DNA from: Streptomyces sp. I05A-00742
GTDB lineage: Bacteria; Actinomycetota; Actinomycetes; Streptomycetales; Streptomycetaceae
DNA: 64,000 bases
Direction of reading: 5' to 3'
Assembly: GCF_013055795.1 (NCBI RefSeq)
Contig: NZ_JABETO010000004.1
Span: 1-64,000 of the forward strand
Position 1 is the stretch's first letter, and each line of letters opens with the position of its first letter. Both the position numbers and the translations under genes were made by a program. Below are positions 51,570-60,150 of the stretch, piece by piece. Under the pieces are notes generated by a model. The model saw only the letters and a list, made by a program, of their open reading frames with translations, made no database searches and was not told where the DNA came from.

Positions 51570-53165
51570 ATGGGCGTTTCTCTTCGCGCACTCCGCGCAC
51601 TCGTTCTGCTTTTCGGTTTCTATTTGTTCTGCCTCGCCGTGCTCTGCCTGCTCGTGGGCAGCGGGGTGTTCGTGTACTGGTCGCTCGGGGCGCACCCCGT
51701 GACGCTGAAGATCATCATCCTGCCGCTGCTCCTCACCATTCCGCTGATCCGGGGTGTCCTGCACGTCCGCACCCCGCAGGACGACGGCGAGGGCGGGCTG
51801 CCGGTCACCGAGGCCGAGCAGCCCCGGCTGTGGGCCGCCGTCCGGGAGGTGGCCGCGGCGGCGGGGACCAGGCCGCCCGACGAGATCCTGCTCGTCGGCG
51901 ACGTGAACGCTGCGGTCTCCGAGAACTCCCGCTTCCTCGGGCTGATTCCCGGACACCGCCGGCTCTATATCGGGGCCCCGTTGATGACGGGCCTGACGGA
52001 GGATCAGCTGCGCGCGGTCCTCGGCCACGAATTCGGTCACTACTGCAATGCCGACACCCGGATCTCGGCCATCACCCTGCGCGGCCGGCACTCCGTCGCC
52101 CGGACGGTGAAGGCGTTCCGGCTGCAATCCGAGAATCAGCGGGCCAAAGAGCGGGCCAAGCAGGAGAAAGCGGCGGAGAAGCGGGTCCGGAAGGGCCGCA
52201 GGCCCAAGAAGATCGACACCACCGGTGCCGGTCTGGGCTACCGGATGATGGCCCGGCTCTTCGTCGTGTACGCCAAGTTCTACCTGCGGACCACCCGTAG
52301 CGCGGGCCGGCGCCAGGAGCTGGCCGCCGACCGGGTCGCGGTGCACGTCGCGGGCCGCGACGCCGCCGCCTCCGCGCTGCGCCGCACCGCCGCCCTGGCC
52401 GAGCTGCACGAGTTCTACGTGGACAGCTACGCCACGCTGGGCCTGCGGGCCGGACTGCTGCCGCCGCACGGGCAGTTCTACGGCGGCCTGTGGTACCTGC
52501 TCTCGGACCCGGGCCGGCGCGCCGAGGTGGAGCGGCTCTCCCGCGAGCTGCCCGAGGGCGAGCCGTCGCCCTACGACGCGCACCCGCCGATGGCCGAACG
52601 CGTCCGGCTGATCGAGGCGTTGCCCGACGACGGGCGCGGGGCGGGGGCGCCCGTCCAGTCGTCCCTGGTGCTGCTCGACGATCCCGAGGGGGTGCTGGCC
52701 CGGCTGGAGGAGGCGACGCTGGCCCCGGAGGTGCTGGAGCTGCGCCGTGCCCCGTGGCCGGAGCTCGTGCACCTCGGGATCCGGGCGAACTACGCCGCGG
52801 ACGCCGAGCACCTGCGCCGCGCCGCCGCCGAGTTCACCGGCGGGGACGGCTCCCTGCGCGCCCTGCTGGACGCGGTCGACGGCGGCCTCCTGTGGCACAT
52901 CGCCGGCCGCCTCCCCGGCGCGTCCCAGGACGGCGGGGAGGTCCTGCCGCACGAGATCCTGGCGGAGCTGCGGCACGGCCTGTCCCGCCTCGCGGTACTG
53001 GAGCTCGTCGACGCCCGTTGGGCCGGCTGGGAGCTGTCCTGGTCGGGGGCGGCCCGCCTCCACCTGCCCGAGGGCTACGCGGAGTCGCTGCCCGGCGCGG
53101 TGGCCGCGGTGGCCGCCGAGATCCCGGACACGCGGCCGTTGCGCGGGCTGCTGCCGGCGGCGTGA
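51570..53165 (+). CDS. Membrane-bound M48-family zinc metallopeptidase
   Basis: 531 aa. Two N-terminal membrane helices (VLLFGFYLFCLAVLCLLVGS, LKIIILPLLLTIPLIRGVLH), then the M48 peptidase: LYIGAPLMTGLTEDQLRAVL, zinc motif HEFGH (153-157), third ligand Glu250 in RRQELAADRVAV. A basic segment (about 195-215, KERAKQEKAAEKRVRKGRR) interrupts the domain. The last ~180 residues are an extra helical domain absent from HtpX. Start ATG 51570 has GAGGG ten bases upstream; ATG 51516 is the alternative. Likely membrane-protein quality control or cleavage of an unknown substrate. Confidence 0.88.
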   Translation: MGVSLRALRALVLLFGFYLFCLAVLCLLVGSGVFVYWSLGAHPVTLKIIILPLLLTIPLIRGVLHVRTPQDDGEGGLPVTEAEQPRLWAAVREVAAAAGTRPPDEILLVGDVNAAVSENSRFLGLIPGHRRLYIGAPLMTGLTEDQLRAVLGHEFGHYCNADTRISAITLRGRHSVARTVKAFRLQSENQRAKERAKQEKAAEKRVRKGRRPKKIDTTGAGLGYRMMARLFVVYAKFYLRTTRSAGRRQELAADRVAVHVAGRDAAASALRRTAALAELHEFYVDSYATLGLRAGLLPPHGQFYGGLWYLLSDPGRRAEVERLSRELPEGEPSPYDAHPPMAERVRLIEALPDDGRGAGAPVQSSLVLLDDPEGVLARLEEATLAPEVLELRRAPWPELVHLGIRANYAADAEHLRRAAAEFTGGDGSLRALLDAVDGGLLWHIAGRLPGASQDGGEVLPHEILAELRHGLSRLAVLELVDARWAGWELSWSGAARLHLPEGYAESLPGAVAAVAAEIPDTRPLRGLLPAA

Positions 53166-53256
53166 GCGCGTATCCCGGGCCGACCGGACGGCCCGGGCGG
53201 TGGCAGAGTGTCCCCCGGCCCCGTTCCGGCAGTTCACCGCACCGAAGGACGACGTG

Positions 53257-54216
53257 ATGACGCTCCGCTGCACCGTGCTCGACGACTACCAAAACGTCGC
53301 CCTCGGCCTGGCCGACTGGTCCGTCCTCGGCGACGCCGTCGAGGTACGGACGCTGCGCGAGCACATCGCCGGGCACGACCGGCTCGTCGAGGAGCTCGGC
53401 GACAGCGAGATCGTCGTCGTGATGCGGGAACGCACGCCGTTCCCGGCGGAGTTGTTCGCCCGCCTTCCGAAGCTGCGGCTGCTCATCACCTCGGGCATGC
53501 GGAACGCCTCCATCGATCTCGCCGCGGCCGCCCGGCACGGCGTCACGGTCTGCGGGACGGCGAGCCATTCCGAGCCGCCCGTCGAGCTCACCTGGGCGCT
53601 GATCCTCGGCCTGGCCCGCGGGCTGGTCGCGGAGAACACCGCGCTGCGCCGCTCCGGCCCCTGGCAGAGCGGTGTCGGGGCGGATCTGCACGGCCGCCGG
53701 CTCGGGCTGCTCGGGCTGGGGAAGACCGGGACGAAGATGGCGCGGGTGGGCCGGGCCTTCGGTATGGAGGTGGCGGCCTGGAGCCCGCACCTCACCGACG
53801 AGCGCGCCGCGGCGGCCGACGCCGTACGGGTGCCGACCAAGGAAGAGCTCCTGGCCACCAGCGACTTCGTCTCGGTCCACCTGGTCCTGGCGGAGAGCAC
53901 GCGTGGCCTGCTCGGCGAGGCGGAACTGCGGCTGATGCGGCCCACGGCGTACCTGGTCAACACCTCACGGGCCGCGATCGTGGACCAGGACGCGCTCGCC
54001 CGCGCGCTGCGCGGCGGCTGGATCGCCGGAGCCGGGGTCGACGTCTTCGACGAGGAGCCGCTGTCCCCGGACCACCCGTTCCGTACGCTCCCCCGGCTGC
54101 TGGCCACCCCGCACCTGGGCTATGTGACCCGCCGCAACTACGAGGGCTACTTCGCCGGGGCGGTCGAGGACATCGCCGCCTTCTTCGCGGGGGCGCCGGT
54201 CCGGCGGCTGGCCTGA
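53257..54216 (+). CDS. D-2-hydroxyacid dehydrogenase family protein
   Basis: 319 aa. NAD-binding core RLGLLGLGKTGTKMARVGRA, substrate Arg in VNTSRAAIVDQDALARAL, the GAGVDVFDEEPL glutamate and the HLGYVT histidine (consensus H-I/T-G). N-terminal catalytic domain LDDYQNVALGLADWSVLGD. The family reduces 2-keto acids or oxidises D-2-hydroxy acids such as phosphoglycerate; the substrate is unknown. It converges with the ATP-grasp gene 33 bases away, so it is not in that gene's operon. Confidence 0.9.
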   Translation: MTLRCTVLDDYQNVALGLADWSVLGDAVEVRTLREHIAGHDRLVEELGDSEIVVVMRERTPFPAELFARLPKLRLLITSGMRNASIDLAAAARHGVTVCGTASHSEPPVELTWALILGLARGLVAENTALRRSGPWQSGVGADLHGRRLGLLGLGKTGTKMARVGRAFGMEVAAWSPHLTDERAAAADAVRVPTKEELLATSDFVSVHLVLAESTRGLLGEAELRLMRPTAYLVNTSRAAIVDQDALARALRGGWIAGAGVDVFDEEPLSPDHPFRTLPRLLATPHLGYVTRRNYEGYFAGAVEDIAAFFAGAPVRRLA

Positions 54217-54249
54217 CCCGCGTGCCGCCGCCGGCCCGGCGCGGCGGCG

Positions 54250-55533
54250 TCAGGCGTTCTCCGCCAGGGCCAGTGGCACGCCCTCGTCGTCCGCCTCGGT
54301 GTCGAAGACGACGCCGCCGGCCAGCCGGGTGGCCAGCCCGTCGAGTTCGTCCGCGGAGTCGGCGCCGGTGACGAAGACGCCCGAGCGGGTGAAGGAGTCC
54401 TTCTCCGGCGGGATGACGTCACCGGGCCGCACCTGGAGGTCCGCGGCGAGGACGGCGGGGTGCCGGACGAGCTCGTCCCAGCCGCGCACGGCACGGAGCC
54501 GGCCGGGCGGGGCGAAGAGGAAGTCGACGCGGGCGGCGCGGGCGGGGGCGGGCAGCGGCCGGGGCGTCCGGCCCAGCAGGTCGTCGACGAGGGTGCCGTA
54601 GAGCTCCAGGCCGGGCCGGGTGTGCTCGACGAGGGCGTGGATGAAGTCGCCTCCCCCGCGGCAGTGGAACTCGCCGAGCACGATCCCGGAGGGGGTCACC
54701 CAGAGCTCGATGTGGAAGATGCCGCGGGTGATGCCGACCGCCTTCAGCCCCCGGGCCACCGTGTCACGGGCGAGCAGGTCCGTCGCCTCGTCGAGGCCGG
54801 AGGGCTGCTGCTGGCTCGTGGAGATGAAGCCCTCGGTGACGGCCTTCCGGGTCAGGGAGAGCACCTGCGGCTCGCCGTCGAGCACGATGCCCTCGGCCGA
54901 GTACTCGTCACCGGCGACGAAGGTCTCCACAAGGAAGTAGGGAGAGGCCGGCAGGGGGCTCATGGCCGCCGAGGGTTCGTGGAACTTCCGCAGGGCGTCG
55001 GGAAGTTGGGCCGGACCGTCGATCAGGGAGACACCGATGCTGGCGAGGCCGTCGCGCGGTTTGACGACCCATGGGCCGGGCCCGGTCTCGCTCAGGAAGC
55101 GTTCGGCGTCGGCCGCGTTGTCGCAGACGGCGGTCCGCGGCTGGGGGAAGCCCGCCTCGCGGAGCCGCTGCCGGCAGAGGTCCTTGGTGCGGACGCGGCG
55201 TACCGCGTCGGGGTCGTTGCCCGCGAGGCCGAGTTCCCGGGCGATGACGGCGGTCGGCAGCACCGACAGTTCACGGACGGTGAGCACCGCGTCGACGGGC
55301 GGCCGGGTGGCGGCCCAGGCGCGGCAGGCCTCGGGGTGGTGGACGTCGAGCGCCACCACGTCGTCGACGTACGAGAGGTCCCGGGCGGTCGCGGACCGCA
55401 GGTTCTCCGGGGTGTCGGCGCCCACCAGCGTGACGCCGCGCCGCCGGGCCTGTTCGCTCAGCCGCCGGATCTGGTCCTGACCCCAGGCCGGCATTCCGGT
55501 GTTTCCCATGACGAGGAGCGTCACATCTGCCAT
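54250..55533 (-). CDS. ATP-grasp ligase of unknown substrate
   Basis: 427 aa. Preatp-grasp Rossmann part (VTLLVMGNTGMPAWGQDQIR, VGADTPENLRSATARD), then the ATP-grasp: WVVKPRDGLASIGVSLIDG (P-loop-like), YFLVETFVAGDEYSAEGIVL, and the metal-binding GIFHIELWVTPSGIVLGEFH with CRGGG. Typical of carboxylate-amine ligases such as dipeptide or amino-acid ligases in natural-product clusters. It is divergent from the redox operon at 56.2 kb across a 620-base regulatory gap, which suggests joint control but does not prove it. Confidence 0.87.
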   Translation of the reverse strand: MADVTLLVMGNTGMPAWGQDQIRRLSEQARRRGVTLVGADTPENLRSATARDLSYVDDVVALDVHHPEACRAWAATRPPVDAVLTVRELSVLPTAVIARELGLAGNDPDAVRRVRTKDLCRQRLREAGFPQPRTAVCDNAADAERFLSETGPGPWVVKPRDGLASIGVSLIDGPAQLPDALRKFHEPSAAMSPLPASPYFLVETFVAGDEYSAEGIVLDGEPQVLSLTRKAVTEGFISTSQQQPSGLDEATDLLARDTVARGLKAVGITRGIFHIELWVTPSGIVLGEFHCRGGGDFIHALVEHTRPGLELYGTLVDDLLGRTPRPLPAPARAARVDFLFAPPGRLRAVRGWDELVRHPAVLAADLQVRPGDVIPPEKDSFTRSGVFVTGADSADELDGLATRLAGGVVFDTEADDEGVPLALAENA

Positions 55534-56154
55534 ACGACCGGCTCACTTCCTCTGGCGACTGATCGGATTTGCAGGGTTTCCAGGTGACGAACAGTAGCGG
55601 GTCGGAGGGGTGGCGGGAGGGTGGCCGGGGCCGAGTGTCGCGCCGTCCCGACGGCCTTCGGAACAGGGCGGCGGCGGGTGTTCGGATACCGGTCGGAAGC
55701 TTTCGGCCACAGCCGCGAAACCGGATTCCGGAATATGGCCGCCGACCGCTCCCGCCCTGCATGCCACTTGCATATTCAGCACGCATCCGGAAACGCATCC
55801 GGAAACCGGAAAACGGCTTTTAGGTGCCGTACGGAGGGTTTTGGAAGGGCTCTCGCGAGCACCCCCGGGAAAGGATTCGGGGGCCTCATCGCGCGGCGCC
55901 GGCCCCAGCACGTCACAACCGCCCCATGGCGCGGATCGCCTTCGCGCCAGTGGCGGCCGATTGACAGGCGGAACGCCGCTCCCTAGCGTCGTGGCCGTCA
56001 TGCTTTTCGAAGGCATGCGCCCTTTGCTGCCTTCGCTCCGGCCGATTCCCGCACGCACCGGAAGACGTCCGCGTGCGGTCCGACGGCCGACTGCCGTGCC
56101 TCTCCTTCCGCAAGGCCATCCGCTCAAGTGGATTCCCGTTCTGGAGGCGCCCGT
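55534..56154. promoter_or_regulatory. 621-bp divergent regulatory gap with 12-bp tandem repeat
   Basis: Between the ATP-grasp and 630-aa protein starts. ACGCATCCGGAA is repeated head to tail at 55781-55792 and 55793-55804, then a partial copy; around it CTTGCATATTCAGC (55767-55780) and GGATTCCGGAATATGG (55723-55738) are AT-rich. The rest has no coding bias. Probably both promoters and binding sites; no regulator gene is nearby. Confidence 0.5.
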
Positions 56155-58047
56155 ATGACCCCACCGGTTCCCCTGTTCACCCACCCGGATTTCACCGGCG
56201 CGGACGAGTCCGTGATGGCGGAGGTCGAAAGTCACCTGGCCGGGCGGCTGGAGATGCTGACCGATGACAGCGATCTCGTCGTGGTGGCCGGCCTGGTGGC
56301 CGCGCGCATCGTGGACGCGGCCGTTCTGGAGAAAATCCTGGACGACCGCGCGGAGGCCGGACGGCCCCTCGATCTCGCCGCCCATGGAATCCCGGCGGCG
56401 GAATTCTCGCGCTTCCAGAAATTCTGGTACCACTTCAAGGTCCCGTACGCCCGGGCGTCCCTGGTCTGGTGGCACCTCTTCTGTCTGGCCCTCGGCCGCG
56501 GTGCCGCCGCGGACGAGGCCCTGGAGCGGATGGGCCGGTGGCTGGCCCCGCTGCAGGACGATCCCGCGGACGCCCTCGCGCGGGCCGGTTCCCTCCTCGG
56601 TCTGTCCGAGGAGGCCGTGGTCGTCACGGCGGCCGAGACGACCGGTCTGCGGGCGCTGGCGGCGGCCGTCCGGCTGGACGCGCCGCTGGTCGCGGTGGAC
56701 GACGTCCGCGCGGCGGTGGAGACCGGCCGGACGCTCGGCCGCCGGGTGCTCACCGACGGGCCGGAGGCGGACGGCGGCAGCGCCGCCCTCTGGCTCGGCC
56801 CGCCCGCCGTCCTGGACGGGCTGCCGGACCGGGCGCGCCGGGCCTGGGCCGGGCTGACGGACGAGCAGCGGGACGAGCTGCTGGCCGGCTTCGAGCGCCG
56901 GGTCTCGTCCGTCGAAAGGATCCGGCTGCTGACCGGTGAGGCGGTCCTCGACAACCGGGGCGTCGTCGCGGAGGTCGCGGCCTGCCGCACGGAGCCGGTG
57001 GCCGAGTGGAGCGGGACGCGGCTCGCGCTGGCGACGCTGCTGTGGTGCTGGCACGAGGCGGGCTTCGTCCTCCAGGAACTCAACCAGTCCCTGCTGTCCT
57101 TCCCGTCGATCGCGCTCTTCCTGCTGCGCAAGTCCCGGGAGTACGCCCGCCTGCTCGGCGAGGGCGAGCCGGCGGAGGCGACCGCACCCGACGTCCTCGC
57201 GGCGGCCCGCCGGCTGGCCGGGCTGCGCGGCCGGGTGGAGGAGCGCTACGAGCGGTGCCTGCACTTCGACGGCAGCAACTGGGAGCGCCGCGAGTTCCTG
57301 CTGCCGCTGTCCGTCTACCGGCGCAGCAGCCGGATCCCGGAGGGGCTGCCGGAGCGGCTGTACGCCGAGACGGGTGCGGAGTTCCCGGGCCGTACCGGGT
57401 CCCTCGCGGAATGGGACCGCTTTCTGGAAAGCGCGCTGGAGGCCGGGAGTTCGCCCACCCGGGCCATGCAGGCGGTGGCACACTGGGCGGCCGACGCCGA
57501 GGACCTTCCGGTGGACCTGGCCATCTTCACGGTGCCGGTCGGCCGGAAACTCCAGGAGCCGTGGACCATGGAGTTCACGGACCTGTTCTGTTACACGGGA
57601 TTCCGCAGCGATTTCCGTCCCGAGGAGTTCGGTATCACCAACGGCCGGGTGCTGATGTACAACGTCATCGCCCAGCGCATGCGGTACAACGCGGTGAAGA
57701 AGGCGCAGAACTACGCGCCGGTCATGCGGTTCTCCCCGCAGGGCTTCAACCTTCCGGACATCGCCGTCGCCGAGGACGCGTACCACGGCGGGCACGCCGC
57801 GGCGGGCATCCGGCTCGCCTGCCGGCTCCCCATCACCGTGCGGTGCGGCGACCGCGACTGGAACGGTCTGGCGGACGTCCGGCTGAACCGTTCGGCGTAC
57901 AGCAGGGAGAACCGGTTCCGGCCGCGCGACATGCTCATCGGCTACCGCTACACGCAATGGGCGAAGGGAATCGCCGACGCGGCCTACCGCAGGGGCCTCG
58001 GCTTCGACGAGAAGTGGACGGACAAGGTCAAGGACCTCGACATCTGA
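56155..58047 (+). CDS. Large protein of unknown family (630 aa), first gene of redox operon
   Basis: Soluble, mostly helical, no signal peptide, no membrane helix and no domain I recognise. Notable segments: EFSRFQKFWYHFKVPYARAS then LVWWHLFCLALGRG (about 85-120); LLWCWHEAGFVLQELNQSLL (about 295-315); RYERCLHFDGSNWERREFLL (about 360-380); a conserved-looking C-terminal half with FTVPVGRKLQEPWTMEFTDL, FCYTGFRSDFRPEEFGITNG, VAEDAYHGGHAAAGIRLACR and RPRDMLIGYRYTQWAKGIAD. His/Glu/Trp/Tyr-rich stretches would suit a metal or radical enzyme. CTGGAGG lies seven bases before the ATG. Two ferredoxin genes follow directly, so it may be the oxidoreductase they serve. Confidence 0.8.
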   Translation: MTPPVPLFTHPDFTGADESVMAEVESHLAGRLEMLTDDSDLVVVAGLVAARIVDAAVLEKILDDRAEAGRPLDLAAHGIPAAEFSRFQKFWYHFKVPYARASLVWWHLFCLALGRGAAADEALERMGRWLAPLQDDPADALARAGSLLGLSEEAVVVTAAETTGLRALAAAVRLDAPLVAVDDVRAAVETGRTLGRRVLTDGPEADGGSAALWLGPPAVLDGLPDRARRAWAGLTDEQRDELLAGFERRVSSVERIRLLTGEAVLDNRGVVAEVAACRTEPVAEWSGTRLALATLLWCWHEAGFVLQELNQSLLSFPSIALFLLRKSREYARLLGEGEPAEATAPDVLAAARRLAGLRGRVEERYERCLHFDGSNWERREFLLPLSVYRRSSRIPEGLPERLYAETGAEFPGRTGSLAEWDRFLESALEAGSSPTRAMQAVAHWAADAEDLPVDLAIFTVPVGRKLQEPWTMEFTDLFCYTGFRSDFRPEEFGITNGRVLMYNVIAQRMRYNAVKKAQNYAPVMRFSPQGFNLPDIAVAEDAYHGGHAAAGIRLACRLPITVRCGDRDWNGLADVRLNRSAYSRENRFRPRDMLIGYRYTQWAKGIADAAYRRGLGFDEKWTDKVKDLDI

Positions 58048-58059
58048 TCGGAGCGCGCG

Positions 58060-58380
58060 ATGGACGAGGCAATGACCCGTGGCCCGGCGGGCGCGGCGGG
58101 CGCGACCGACGGGACGGTCGGGGCTACCGGGGTCACCGGGACCGTCGAGGAACTTCCCGGCGGGAAGGCGTGCGTGGTCCGGCTGGGCGATCGGATGGTC
58201 AGGGTCCCGGCGCGCTGCCCGCACCGCGGCGCGCCGCTCGTGGACGCGCTGGTGACCGGCACGTTCCTGGAGTGTCCCTGGCACGGTGCCACCTTCGACC
58301 TGCGCACCGGGAAGCGGCTGCGTGGTCCGCAGTGCGCCGACCTCGCCGTCGGCGGGGAAGGCCCCGGCACGGCCGGGTGA
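58060..58380 (+). CDS. Rieske [2Fe-2S] ferredoxin
   Basis: 106 aa. The ligands are complete: Cys53-Pro-His55 (RCPHRGAPL) and Cys72-x2-His75 (ECPWHGATFDL). The first ~30 residues are a Gly/Ala/Thr-rich leader. As a free-standing Rieske ferredoxin it should pass electrons to an oxygenase; no Rieske oxygenase alpha subunit is nearby, so its partner is probably in this operon. Starts 12 bases after the large gene. Confidence 0.9.
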   Translation: MDEAMTRGPAGAAGATDGTVGATGVTGTVEELPGGKACVVRLGDRMVRVPARCPHRGAPLVDALVTGTFLECPWHGATFDLRTGKRLRGPQCADLAVGGEGPGTAG

Positions 58381-58423
58381 ACACCACACGTACGGCAAGG
58401 CCATACCGAAGGAGGGGAAACAC

Positions 58424-58684
58424 GTGACGTACGTGATCACCGAGCCGTGTATCGACGTCAAGGACGGCGCCTGTGTGGACGTCTGTCCCGTCGACTGCAT
58501 CGTGGCCGAGGACGCGGACCGGCAGTTCTACATCGACCCCGCGCGCTGCGTCGACTGCGACCTGTGCGCCACGGTCTGCCCGGTGGACGCGATCTTCAGG
58601 GAGGAGGAACTGCCCGACGAATGGGTCCACTTCACGGCCGTGAACGCGGACTACTTCACCGAGCGCGAGGGGGAGGCGTCATGA
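58424..58684 (+). CDS. 7Fe-type ferredoxin (FdxA-like)
   Basis: 86 aa. VITEPCIDVKDGACVDVCPV gives the first cluster's cysteines with the CP, and CVDCDLCATVCPVDAIF is a full C-x2-C-x2-C-x3-CP set. The first cluster's spacing, with a longer gap before the second Cys, is that of 3Fe-4S/4Fe-4S ferredoxins. GTG 58424 with GGAGGGG about seven bases upstream. Its stop overlaps the cupin ATG (ATGA). A low-potential donor for an oxidoreductase in the operon. Confidence 0.93.
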   Translation: MTYVITEPCIDVKDGACVDVCPVDCIVAEDADRQFYIDPARCVDCDLCATVCPVDAIFREEELPDEWVHFTAVNADYFTEREGEAS

Positions 58685-59250
58685 CGGCGCACTCCGCGGC
58701 GGACGAGCTGTCGATCATCCGCTGGGCCAACGCGCGGATCGGCGACCTGGCCACCTCCCTGCACATCCCGCACGCCGAGCGTCCCGTGCACATGCACGGC
58801 GCGGACGCCACAGGCCTCGGCCTGGTCAGCAACGGCGCGATCGGCGCCGACGTCATCCGGCTGCCCGCGGGGGCCGGCTTCCCACCGCACACCCACCCGG
58901 GCCACCACGTCCTCGTGGTCCTCGGCGGCCTCGGGACCATCACCTACAACGGACGCGTCCACCCCACCGAGGCCGGCCAGATCTACCTGGTCGAGGGGGC
59001 GGTGTCGCACGCGGTCGGCGCGATCTCGGACCATGTGCTCCTGGCCATCGGTGCTCCGCACATGCCGGTGGAGTCCGAGCGCCGCATGGAGGTCGTGGTC
59101 TACGAGGAGGTGCTGAGCGAGGTCGGCAATCTGCACTGCCTGATCTGCGATCTCAAGTCCCAGCTGCCCGCCTATCTCCACGACGTGGGGTGCTCGCACT
59201 GCCCCTGCCACGACTGCGCGGCCCCGGACCCGGACCCGGCACGGCGCTGA
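58681..59250 (+). CDS. Cupin with C-terminal cysteine-rich tail
   Basis: 189 aa. The cupin barrel is clear: motif 1 PAGAGFPPHTHPGHHVLVVL followed by GGLGTITYNG with several histidines for metal, and motif 2 AGQIYLVEGAVSHAVGAISD. After the barrel come ~45 residues with six cysteines in CLIC and CSHCPCHDC plus histidines, a likely zinc or Fe-S knuckle not usual for cupins. Together with the neighbouring DUF3050 protein it may form a metal-dependent oxygenase pair. Coupled to the ferredoxin gene by ATGA overlap. Confidence 0.85.
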   Translation: MTAHSAADELSIIRWANARIGDLATSLHIPHAERPVHMHGADATGLGLVSNGAIGADVIRLPAGAGFPPHTHPGHHVLVVLGGLGTITYNGRVHPTEAGQIYLVEGAVSHAVGAISDHVLLAIGAPHMPVESERRMEVVVYEEVLSEVGNLHCLICDLKSQLPAYLHDVGCSHCPCHDCAAPDPDPARR

Positions 59251-59304
59251 CGCCGTCCCGTTCCCGCCCGCGGTTCCCCTTCCCAGGATTTCAGGAGCTC
59301 CCCC

Positions 59305-60117
59305 ATGGCAACGTCGCGTTACCACACGCAGGTCGTCCACCCGGGTCTGACCGCGCTCAAGGCGGAGATCGAACCCGCCCGGAAGGGCGTCGTCGGCCAC
59401 CCGATGTACCACAGCATCACCACCCCGGAGGCCGCCCGGGTCTTCATGGAGCACCACGTCTTCGCCGTCTGGGACTTCATGTCCCTGCTGACCAGCCTGC
59501 AACGGCAGCTCACCTGTGTGGAGGTGCCCTGGGTGCCGCGCGGCCCGGTGGCCAGCCGGCGGCTGATCAACGACATCACGCTGGTCGAGGAGAGCGACGA
59601 GTACGGCGACGGGTTCATCAGCCACTTCGAGCTCTACCGGGCCGCCATGGGCGACGTGGGCGCGGACACCGGGCCCGTCGACGCGTTCGTCGAGGCCCTG
59701 CGGGCGGGCGTGCCCGTCGTCGACGCGCTGGCGACCTCGCGGGTCCCGGCGCCGTCGGCGGAGTTCGTCAACGGGACCTGGACCGTGCTGGAGACCGCGC
59801 CGGTGCACTGCCAGGCGGCCGTCTTCGCCTTCGGGCGCGAGGACCTGATCCCGGAGATGTTCGAGCAGGTCGTCCGCATCGAGGACGCGGACGGCAGTCT
59901 GGCCCGGTTCAAGGACTACCTGGAGCGGCACATCGAGGTCGACGCGGACGAGCACACGCCGATGGCGATGCACATGCTCGTCGATCTGTGCCGGGACGAC
60001 TCCGACAAGTGGAAGCAGTGCGCGTACGCGGTCCGGTCGGCGCTGCACGCGCGGGCCGATCTGTGGACGGCGATCACGGACGCGATCGTGGCGGAGGGAC
60101 GGCGGACGTCCGGCTGA
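59305..60117 (+). CDS. DUF3050 heme-oxygenase-like protein
   Basis: 270 aa all-helical. The DUF3050 signature is strong: [49 protein letters not shown] and [15 protein letters not shown]. The family has the heme-oxygenase/TenA-like fold; related folds include non-heme diiron oxidases, and the Glu and His residues in [24 protein letters not shown] and LERHIEV are positioned like possible metal ligands. No DUF3050 member has a function I can state with certainty. Placement between a cupin and an aldehyde dehydrogenase suggests oxidative C-C or C-N cleavage to an aldehyde (inference). Confidence 0.85.
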   Translation: MATSRYHTQVVHPGLTALKAEIEPARKGVVGHPMYHSITTPEAARVFMEHHVFAVWDFMSLLTSLQRQLTCVEVPWVPRGPVASRRLINDITLVEESDEYGDGFISHFELYRAAMGDVGADTGPVDAFVEALRAGVPVVDALATSRVPAPSAEFVNGTWTVLETAPVHCQAAVFAFGREDLIPEMFEQVVRIEDADGSLARFKDYLERHIEVDADEHTPMAMHMLVDLCRDDSDKWKQCAYAVRSALHARADLWTAITDAIVAEGRRTSG

Positions 60118-60150
60118 GCCTCGAACTCCCCACGAGGAAGGAACCGCACC

